Positions 6,489 to 11,691 of a DNA stretch of 11,691 bases are shown here, piece after piece (position 1 is the stretch's first letter; each line of letters begins with the position of its first letter). Origin of the DNA: DATKWV01 sp035529405. Lineage in GTDB: Bacteria; Planctomycetota; Phycisphaerae; Sedimentisphaerales; Anaerobacaceae. The DNA is taken from assembly GCA_035529405.1 (NCBI GenBank), contig DATKWV010000205.1, forward strand, positions 1-11,691, given 5' to 3'. The translations under genes were made by a program, and so were the position numbers. The notes under the pieces were generated by a model. The model searched no databases. It was not told where the DNA came from and was given only the letters and a program-made list of their open reading frames with translations.

Positions 6489-7919
6489 ATGCCGAAAAAT
6501 GTTTATAATCCGGTTACGGCTGAGATAGCCGAGCAACTGAAGGCGATAGTCGGGGACAAGTACGTTATTTTCGGAGACGCTGAGAAGCTCCAGCCTTACA
6601 GCCACGATGAGGTGGCTGAGCAGCATTATGCGCATATGCCGGAGGCGGCGGTGCGGCCCGGCTGTGCGGAGGAAATTGCTGGGATAATGAAGCTTGCCAA
6701 CAGGCAGCGTATCCCGGTGACGCCGCGCGGCGCCGGCAGCGGTCTAAGCGGCGGGGCAGTGCCGATTTACGGGGGTATTGTGCTGCTGACGGACCGTATG
6801 AACCGGATACTTGAGATTGACCGTGAGAACATGATGGTGGTGGTCGAGCCGGGGGTGGTGACAAACGAGATAAATGGCCGGTTGAAAGAGCACGGTTTGT
6901 TTTACGCGGGGTACCCGATGAGCCTTGAGACGTGTTACATAGGCGGCAACGTGGCCGAGAACGCCGGCGGGGGCAAGGCGGTCAAGTACGGTGTCACCGG
7001 GCGATATGTGACGGGCCTGGAATTAGTAACGCCGACAGGCGATATTGTCCGGCTGGGCGGCAAGCTTGTAAAGAACGTTACGGGATACAACCTGACGCAG
7101 CTTATGGTCGGGTCGGAAGGGACGCTTGGGATATTTACAAAGATATTTCTGCGTCTTCTGCCGCTTCCGAAGGCGTCTGTGGATTTGCTTTGTCTTTTCA
7201 GCAGCGTGCAGGAGGCCATAGAGGTGGTTCCGAAGATAATAACAGGCGGCGGTATAATTCCGACGGCGATAGAGTTTATGGACCGGATGTCGGTACAGGC
7301 GTCGTGTGAGTATCTGAACGAGTCGATTCCGTATCAACAGGCAGGGGCGATGCTGCTTATAACAGTGGACGGCTCGAACGCTGCCGAAGTTGAGAGCGAC
7401 TATGAAGCAATCGGCGAGCAGTGCCTTGCAGCGGGTGCGATAGAGGTGTATGTGGCCGACAACCACACGACCTCGGAGCGGATATGGAATGTGCGCCGCA
7501 ACATCGCCGAGGCGTTCAAGGTTGTCAGTCCCCATCAGAGTCTCGAAGATATTGTAGTTCCGATAGCGAACATTCCTGCAATGGCAGCGGGGCTGGGCGA
7601 TATGATGAAAAAATACGATATATCGATACCGTGCTACGGCCACGCGGGCGACGGCAACCTTCATGCCACGCCGGTGATGAATCCGAAGTGGTCGGTCGAG
7701 AGCTGGCACGAAAAGCTGCCGGCAATTCTGACGGACATGTATAAACTGACGGCGTCGCTGGGTGGGACGATATCGGGCGAACACGGCATCGGCCACAAAC
7801 GCAAGGAATTCATGCCTTTAGTTGTGGACCAGGCGTGCCTTGGGATGATGCGGGCGATAAAACAGGCCCTGGACCCGAACAATATTCTCAATCCGGGCAA
7901 GATAGTGGATGTTGATTGA
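6489..7919 (+). CDS. glcD: FAD-linked 2-hydroxyacid (lactate/glycolate) dehydrogenase, GlcD/LctD family
   Basis: Oxidises a 2-hydroxyacid such as D-lactate or glycolate with FAD as cofactor. The PCMH-type FAD-binding domain has TPRGAGSGLSGG (78-89) and GGNVAENAGGGKAVKYG (152-168). The C-terminal FAD-oxidase domain carries GHAGDGNLH (384-392) and SGEHGIGHKRKEF (429-441); in relatives the His and Glu residues of these motifs bind metal and substrate. It ends with LDPNNILNPGKI (461-472). The 476-residue length is usual, with no C-terminal Fe-S (GlpC-like) extension. Shine-Dalgarno AGGGAAG (6477-6483) precedes the ATG. It follows etfA by 27 nt, the same order as lctB-lctC-lctD in Acetobacterium woodii, where the complex drives lactate oxidation by NAD with reduced ferredoxin. 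Lactate versus glycolate cannot be settled from sequence; no lactate permease or regulator is in the window. Confidence 0.9.
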   Translation: MPKNVYNPVTAEIAEQLKAIVGDKYVIFGDAEKLQPYSHDEVAEQHYAHMPEAAVRPGCAEEIAGIMKLANRQRIPVTPRGAGSGLSGGAVPIYGGIVLLTDRMNRILEIDRENMMVVVEPGVVTNEINGRLKEHGLFYAGYPMSLETCYIGGNVAENAGGGKAVKYGVTGRYVTGLELVTPTGDIVRLGGKLVKNVTGYNLTQLMVGSEGTLGIFTKIFLRLLPLPKASVDLLCLFSSVQEAIEVVPKIITGGGIIPTAIEFMDRMSVQASCEYLNESIPYQQAGAMLLITVDGSNAAEVESDYEAIGEQCLAAGAIEVYVADNHTTSERIWNVRRNIAEAFKVVSPHQSLEDIVVPIANIPAMAAGLGDMMKKYDISIPCYGHAGDGNLHATPVMNPKWSVESWHEKLPAILTDMYKLTASLGGTISGEHGIGHKRKEFMPLVVDQACLGMMRAIKQALDPNNILNPGKIVDVD

Positions 7920-8160
7920 CATTTTATGGCAGGAAGAGCAGCACGAGAAAAATTTTTTGCCGTTGGAATTCGGATATGTGGTTTCGCAGCAATCATTTGC
8001 GGGAATTTTTATATTTGCGGGAAATTTTTTCTTGCAAAGGCAACAGCAGCGCGGCACAATACCGCAACCTTATGTGCGCAAGGGCACGAGAGGATCGCCG
8101 AACAGGATGAGCTGTTTTGATTTGGGTGTGCGAATGAATCAGAAGGGAGGCGAGAAATGA
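7909..8160 (+). CDS. Doubtful small ORF linking glcD and the TPR lipoprotein
   Basis: An 83-codon frame starts with an ATG inside the last codons of glcD (11-nt overlap) and stops with TGA overlapping the next ATG (ATGA, 4 nt). This arrangement would allow translational coupling at both ends. The product has a Phe-rich hydrophobic stretch coded by the 18-bp tandem repeat (FAGIFI-FAGNFF) and resembles no family I know. Against it: no clear Shine-Dalgarno, third-position GC lower than in neighbouring genes, and the other two forward frames are also open over much of this stretch. It may simply be an untranslated spacer. Confidence 0.22.
   Translation: MLIDILWQEEQHEKNFLPLEFGYVVSQQSFAGIFIFAGNFFLQRQQQRGTIPQPYVRKGTRGSPNRMSCFDLGVRMNQKGGEK
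7995..8030 (+). repeat. Two-copy 18-bp tandem repeat
   Basis: ATTTGCGGGAATTTTTAT (7995-8012) is followed directly by ATTTGCGGGAAATTTTTT (8013-8030), differing at 2 positions. It lies in the 237-nt spacer between glcD and the TPR lipoprotein gene. No terminator is seen in that spacer, so read-through from glcD is possible. The repeat could be a paired regulator site or slippage product. Confidence 0.6.
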
Positions 8161-8864
8161 CGGGAAAAAGCGGGTGGGCGGTTTCGGCGTTGTTGTTTTG
8201 CACACTTTTGTCAGGCGGGTGTAATTTGTTGGGCGGTGCAGGGGTCAAGACGGGGGCGCAAGAAGTAGAAAAGACGGCGGCGGAGAAGCAGAAGGCCGGA
8301 TTACTTAAAAGCATTGAGCGCAGGTTTGAAAATCCTGATGCGCATTTTGAGCTGGGTCGGCTGTATCAGGCTGACGGGCTGTGGGCGAAAGCGGAGTACC
8401 ACTATAATATAGTACTGGGTTTTGACCCTGTTCATCGCCAGGGGCAGGCGGCTCGAGTGAAGGTATTGCAGGCCAACGGTGATGAGGAACAGTCGCAGCT
8501 TTCGGCGGAATTTTATATAAACCAAGCCAGCAGCACGGCTTCGGGTTCGTTGAAGCTGGGGCTGGCCTTTCAACAGGAGAAGCTGGACGATTACGCGTTG
8601 CGCTGCTACAGGCAGGCACTGGGACTGGCGCCTAATTCGGCGAAGATTAACCGCCAGATCGGTTATTATTATCTTGTGCAGGGCGACAAGGAAAGGGCCG
8701 GTGACTATCTGAGGCGCAGCTTCCAGCTTAACGCCAATCAGCCGGAGGTGGCGTACGAGCTGGGCAGGCTGGGGATAGCGGCGCAGATACCGCGGCGGAG
8801 CGAAAAAGACTTGAAAAAACTTGATAAGATTGTGGAAAAGGCAGACTCGACAAGCAAGCGGTAA
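8157..8864 (+). CDS. TPR-repeat lipoprotein
   Basis: A 235-residue secreted protein, likely membrane-anchored by lipid. The N-terminus has a short basic start (Lys4), a hydrophobic core AVSALLFCTLL and a lipobox-like LLSGGC with Cys22 as the acylation site; Ser at -3 is less usual than Leu, so lipidation is likely rather than certain. Residues 24-58 are a charged linker. Tetratricopeptide-like helices follow at about 61-94 (AHFELGRLYQADG, AEYHYNIVLGFDP), 129-162 (LKLGLAFQQEKLDDYA, YRQALGLAPN) and 163-196 (QIGYYYLVQGDKERA, LRRSFQLNA), with a fourth partial one near 198. TPRs make protein-protein contacts; the partner is unknown. A strong Shine-Dalgarno, AAGGGAGG (8143-8150), fixes the ATG. A terminator follows 33 nt after the stop. 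It may be co-transcribed with the etf operon or have its own promoter. Confidence 0.82.
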   Translation: MTGKSGWAVSALLFCTLLSGGCNLLGGAGVKTGAQEVEKTAAEKQKAGLLKSIERRFENPDAHFELGRLYQADGLWAKAEYHYNIVLGFDPVHRQGQAARVKVLQANGDEEQSQLSAEFYINQASSTASGSLKLGLAFQQEKLDDYALRCYRQALGLAPNSAKINRQIGYYYLVQGDKERAGDYLRRSFQLNANQPEVAYELGRLGIAAQIPRRSEKDLKKLDKIVEKADSTSKR

Positions 8865-8897
8865 ACAAGAATGTGGGATAGTCGGATTTTCTACGAA

Positions 8898-8931
8898 CCC
8901 TGTGGCGAACGGATGCGCCGCGGGGTTTTTT
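8898..8931 (+). terminator. Intrinsic terminator after the TPR lipoprotein
   Basis: CCCTGTGGCG (8898-8907) pairs with CGCCGCGGGG (8916-8925) over 10 bp, including two G-U pairs, around an 8-nt loop. Six T residues (8926-8931) follow directly. It is 33 nt downstream of the stop and should end the rightward transcript. Confidence 0.9.
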
Positions 8932-9124
8932 AATGGGCAGGGTGTTTTTGAGCAGTTCGGTCATAAAAGGGTTTTTTTGCAGAAAAGGGCGGCGAGGTGA
9001 GGAGTTTTTGCCGGGAATTGACACGTAAAAGCCTGTAAGGGCTTGTTTATAAGGCAGATACCGCATACGAGGGGGTCGTGCAGATGGGGGGTTGCGCAAT
9101 TTAGCGAATTCGGCGGGTTTTTTC

Positions 9125-9154
9125 TTGACAGCAGGGCCGAGAATCTGGTATATT
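9125..9154 (+). promoter_or_regulatory. Strong sigma70-type promoter for the secreted-protein gene
   Basis: A perfect TTGACA (9125-9130) and TATATT (9149-9154, 5 of 6 consensus) are 18 bp apart. Transcription would start near 9161 and leave a leader of about 370 nt before the ATG at 9529, unusually long, which suggests regulation in the RNA or a second, nearer promoter. Confidence 0.62.
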
Positions 9155-9467
9155 TATGCTATGGCACAGCTGCGTGAATTTGCCTGCATAGAGGGCGACC
9201 GGTGACGTGATTACCAGCCTTCAGACGGGGAGGGTGCGCCTAATGCAGAGCGAATTTTGTCTGTTTATAAAAAAGTGCAACGATTCGGTAATTTTGTCAT
9301 CAATACGATTATTTTTGTCGTAAGTTTTAGCAAGTGAGGGCGGGATTTGGCAGAGAGGAGGTGGCTTGGCTGGGCGAGGGTTCCAAGGCTGACATAAGAG
9401 ATTTAACAATTCGCTATTAATTTAATGTTTGCAAAGCAGCTGTGTGGTTTTGAAGGAGTAATCGAAA

Positions 9468-9536
9468 ATGGTTTGGAGAGTTGAATTCTTTTTCGGCGTA
9501 AAAAATATTTTTTGTAAGGAGGAGCAATATGTATAG
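9468..9536 (+). CDS. 22-codon upstream ORF overlapping the start of the secreted-protein gene
   Basis: The frame codes for MVWRVEFFFGVKNIFCKEEQ plus two more residues (Tyr-Val) and ends at TAG 9534-9536, 8 nt into the next gene in a different frame. It has its own good Shine-Dalgarno, AAGGAG (9453-9458), 9 nt before the ATG. The Shine-Dalgarno of the large gene lies inside it. Ribosomes finishing here would stop right at the next start codon, so it could act as a leader peptide that couples or gates translation. The short length means it could also be chance. Confidence 0.35.
   Translation: MVWRVEFFFGVKNIFCKEEQYV
9516..9524 (+). promoter_or_regulatory. Very strong Shine-Dalgarno of the secreted-protein gene
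   Basis: AAGGAGGAG contains the full anti-16S complement GGAGG, ending 6 nt before the ATG at 9529. It is among the strongest sites in the window, fixes the start of the gene, and suggests high expression. Confidence 0.85.
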
Positions 9537-11691
9537 GAAAACGTTTTTTTTAGTTTGTTGTTTTGTTCTGGCGTGCATGGCCGGCAGCGCATCGGCAGCT
9601 AACAGGGTCTGGGAAGGCAACGTTGACACCGACTGGTTCAATGGCGACAACTGGGCCCCTGTGGGTGTGCCGGTGGGAGGAACAGGGGCGTTTGCCGACA
9701 CGGTAATCATCAACGGCGGAAAATCATTTTACCCGGTGATAGATGCCGCAGGGGCCGTGTGCAAAAAACTGCACCTTGGTACGGTGGCCGACGGCAACGA
9801 GGCCTACCTGACGATAGAGACCGGCGGTGAGCTGACGGTCAACAGCGGTGATACGGCAACCGAGAACCAGACGATTTGTCTGGGCAAGGTGGCGGGTGCG
9901 TATGGGACACTTACGATGAACGGCGGCCAGATAAACATGGTCATAGGCGAAGAGTGTGAGGTTGGCGGCAGAGGCCTTGGCGGCTTTGGTACGTACAATG
10001 TTTACGGCGGTCTTCACAAAGGCGGCAACATAAGTGTGCCCGGCTATGGTGCCGGCGGTACAAGCTGCGGCGGGGTGGTAAATCTTGACGGCGGCGTTAT
10101 TGACAGCAACCAATTTGTCTGGGCCACTGATACCAAGACCGGTACGGTGAATATCTACAGCGGGACGCTTTATACGGATTTTCTGGGGTTTAACAGCGGC
10201 GGTTACTGCAACTTGTATGGCGGCATGATTGACTCCAATGACTACAAGATGATGAGTAACTACGGCCTGTTCGATATTTATGACGGGATATGGTACAACC
10301 ACTCGCAGAAGCCTGGGACAGAGTTCGGGCATCGGGCCACTTATGACGTGCGTTATTACTGCAACCAGCGTAGTGCGACTGACCCCGACCCGTCGATAGT
10401 TGCCTACGGCGGTCGTGGTCCGGTTTCAATCGAGTGGGAGGGCTGGGACCTGCCTTTTGGCGACCCGAACAGGGTGGCCGAATCGGAGTTAAGGAACCTG
10501 TATTTAACCGACCCGAATTTTGTCTGGTGGGTACGCGCTGATTTCAACTCGAATTTAGCATACTGGCCTGAGCCGGTGGATGGGTTTGGTGCGGCTGACC
10601 CCGACCAGGAACTGCACTGGTCACCGTCGTACACCGGCAATGCGACACATCATGATATATACTTCGGGACGAGTTTGAGCGATGTTACCGACGCCAACCT
10701 TGCAGACCCCGGTGGTGTGTATTACACGCGTCAGACGGTTGACAACAACTCGATTGCACGTTCGGTATATTCGCCGAGCGGTCCGCATACGCTGGGCGGG
10801 GTTTACTACTGGCGTATCGACGAGGTCAATGAGGCCGACGAGCCGGAAACTATATGGAAAGGGACTGTCTGGACTTTCAGCATCAGTTACGTGATACTGG
10901 AAGATTTTGAGTCCTACGCCAGCAGTGCCGCATTAGCGCTTTCGTGGGTGCCGACTGGCTCCTCGTCAACAGCTGCATACCTCGTGCCCGTCTCGACCCC
11001 AGGCCCGTATCTGGGCGAGCAGTCGATGCTGCTTCGGGCTTACACGAACATAGGGACTGTTGGTCCTGTGTGGTGGGGCGAGGCTCGCCACACTTTTGCC
11101 GCAGACCAGAAATGGGACCCGGCAAATACGGATGCCCGGTTATTAGCGTTCTCTGTTTACGGTACAGCTACTAACAGCGCAACAATAGATATATATGTTA
11201 AACTGAAGGATTCGCTCGGCAATGAGGCGGTTCGGTACGTCAGCGGCCTGGCCCAGACACTGGCGTGGACGGAGGTGCTGTTTGACCTTGACGCCTTTAC
11301 GTCTCCTGCCGTGGTTGACCTCAGCAAGGTCAAGCAGATAGCCATAGGTGTAAAGTCGGACGTGAAGACGGCTCTGAAAACGGACGTGTTTGTAGAGAAC
11401 GTTCGGCTGTATCTTGCGGACTGCTATCCGAATTACCTGTGGGGGAACACGGACTTCAACAGGGACTGTATTACCAATATGAGCGACGTTGGCATACTGG
11501 TAACAACGGGCAACTGGCTGATGAGCAACTGGGACGTTACGCCTGCGGCACCGGCAGTTGGGCCGGTACTGAAGTATGAATTCAACGGCGACGCCAACGA
11601 TTCCAGCGGCAACGGGTATAATGCCACGATTTACGATGATGACGGTATCCAGTGGGAGGCAGGTCATCTGGGCGAGAACCCCGGTGCGTTG
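9529..11691 (+). CDS. Large secreted modular protein: beta-solenoid, Fn3-like, dockerin-like loop and LamG, 3' end outside window
   Basis: 721 residues are visible. A signal peptide (hydrophobic 5-19, ASA at 21-23, cleavage near 23-24) sends it out of the cytoplasm. Then: a W-x-G...DW...NW...GVP segment (28-48) common at the start of secreted beta-rich proteins; seven turns built around h-N-h-x-GG-h-h (about 94-257, for example LTMNGGQINM, VNLDGGVIDS, CNLYGGMIDS), like the T5SS/PEP-CTERM-associated repeats and likely a beta-solenoid; a linker; an Fn3-like module (355-456) with YFGTS and YYWRIDEVNEAD; a jelly-roll-like domain opening with EDFESY (458-640); one calcium-type loop DFNRDCITNMSD (642-653; D, N, D, N, D at loop positions 1, 3, 5, 9, 12), dockerin-like but unpaired; and the start of a LamG/concanavalin domain (from about 680, LKYEFNGDANDSSGNGY). 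No catalytic domain is seen so far; binding or adhesion to polysaccharide or cell surface is plausible. Confidence 0.88.
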   Translation, partial: MYRKTFFLVCCFVLACMAGSASAANRVWEGNVDTDWFNGDNWAPVGVPVGGTGAFADTVIINGGKSFYPVIDAAGAVCKKLHLGTVADGNEAYLTIETGGELTVNSGDTATENQTICLGKVAGAYGTLTMNGGQINMVIGEECEVGGRGLGGFGTYNVYGGLHKGGNISVPGYGAGGTSCGGVVNLDGGVIDSNQFVWATDTKTGTVNIYSGTLYTDFLGFNSGGYCNLYGGMIDSNDYKMMSNYGLFDIYDGIWYNHSQKPGTEFGHRATYDVRYYCNQRSATDPDPSIVAYGGRGPVSIEWEGWDLPFGDPNRVAESELRNLYLTDPNFVWWVRADFNSNLAYWPEPVDGFGAADPDQELHWSPSYTGNATHHDIYFGTSLSDVTDANLADPGGVYYTRQTVDNNSIARSVYSPSGPHTLGGVYYWRIDEVNEADEPETIWKGTVWTFSISYVILEDFESYASSAALALSWVPTGSSSTAAYLVPVSTPGPYLGEQSMLLRAYTNIGTVGPVWWGEARHTFAADQKWDPANTDARLLAFSVYGTATNSATIDIYVKLKDSLGNEAVRYVSGLAQTLAWTEVLFDLDAFTSPAVVDLSKVKQIAIGVKSDVKTALKTDVFVENVRLYLADCYPNYLWGNTDFNRDCITNMSDVGILVTTGNWLMSNWDVTPAAPAVGPVLKYEFNGDANDSSGNGYNATIYDDDGIQWEAGHLGENPGAL

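Larger units (their letters stand above)
8932..9528. other. Intergenic region and long leader without a convincing gene
   Basis: Only short, compositionally poor frames occur here on either strand. From left to right I see several T-runs, a short AAGCC/GGCTT hairpin (9029-9044), a strong promoter (9125-9154), a 14-codon frame at the predicted transcription start (9161-9205), an AT-rich block (about 9250-9330), a purine-rich block (9355-9380), and a 22-codon ORF at the end. No known riboswitch core or tRNA was recognised. Confidence 0.6.

Noticed and set aside
7023..7796. 257-codon antisense frame within glcD
   Set aside because: Arg/Tyr/His-rich product with no motif; glcD on the other strand has complete family motifs.
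7926..8120. 64-codon forward frame with a hydrophobic CGF/ICG stretch
   Set aside because: No Shine-Dalgarno, overlaps another equally open frame, and the hydrophobic run comes from the AT-rich tandem repeat.
9029..9044. AAGCC/GGCTT hairpin as a terminator
   Set aside because: Only 5 bp and followed by GTTTAT rather than a T-run.
9018..9053. Perfect TTGACA followed by TATAAG
   Set aside because: The spacing is 24 bp, too long for a normal sigma70 promoter.
8728..9099. 123-codon minus-strand frame across the terminator region
   Set aside because: Overlaps the TPR lipoprotein and the intrinsic terminator, is Pro/Arg/Ser-rich, and has no motif or Shine-Dalgarno.
9379..9390. GGTTCCAAGGC resembling a tRNA T-loop
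   Set aside because: No acceptor stem, anticodon arm or D-arm can be built around it.
9389..9420. CTGACA and TATTAA as a promoter nearer the secreted-protein gene
   Set aside because: The 20-bp spacer and 4 of 6 match in the -10 make it weak; it remains possible only with an activator.
9724..10332. 202-codon open frame antisense to the secreted-protein gene
   Set aside because: It lies fully inside a well-supported gene, has repetitive Val/Ala/His-rich composition, and reflects the GC-rich third positions of the real frame.

Overview
The window looks like a chromosomal segment of an anaerobic or facultatively anaerobic bacterium, most likely a planctomycete of the Phycisphaerae/Sedimentisphaerales type. 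That placement is an inference. It rests on the large secreted protein at the right end, which combines a beta-solenoid, a YYWRIDEVN-type Fn3-like module, a single dockerin-like calcium loop and a LamG start. It is also supported by the anaerobe-type enzymes: a small siroheme reductase and an Etf-coupled dehydrogenase. No rRNA, tRNA, CRISPR array, transposase or integrase is visible.

Left half (1-4425), all on the minus strand. Five closely packed genes, read from right to left, look like one operon: a small siroheme/4Fe-4S sulfite/nitrite-reductase-type protein, a TIGR02757/DUF2400 protein overlapping it by 8 nt, a thioredoxin-type arsenate reductase (arsC), an uncharacterised 569-aa protein with a possible transglutaminase-like Cys-His-Asp set, and an SO_0444-type metal-efflux permease that runs off the window. 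The arsC/permease pair points to metal or metalloid handling.

Divergent control region (4426-4645). It holds a good sigma70-type promoter reading right, a weaker one reading left, and a 24-bp near-perfect inverted repeat that could be an operator for one or both.

Centre (4646-7919), plus strand. etfB, etfA and a GlcD-family FAD dehydrogenase follow one another at 1-nt and 27-nt spacing. This is the order of the Acetobacterium woodii lctBCD genes, which encode an electron-confurcating lactate dehydrogenase. EtfB carries the DGDT-QVGP signature of anaerobe-type Etfs, so the three probably form one soluble complex linking a 2-hydroxyacid (lactate or glycolate) to NAD and ferredoxin.

Right part. 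A short spacer with an 18-bp tandem repeat and a doubtful small ORF leads to a TPR lipoprotein, closed by a clear intrinsic terminator (8898-8931). A 600-nt stretch without a convincing gene contains a strong promoter (TTGACA-18-TATATT) and a long leader. At the end of the leader lies a 22-codon ORF with its own Shine-Dalgarno that overlaps the start of the large secreted modular protein (9529 to the window end, incomplete).
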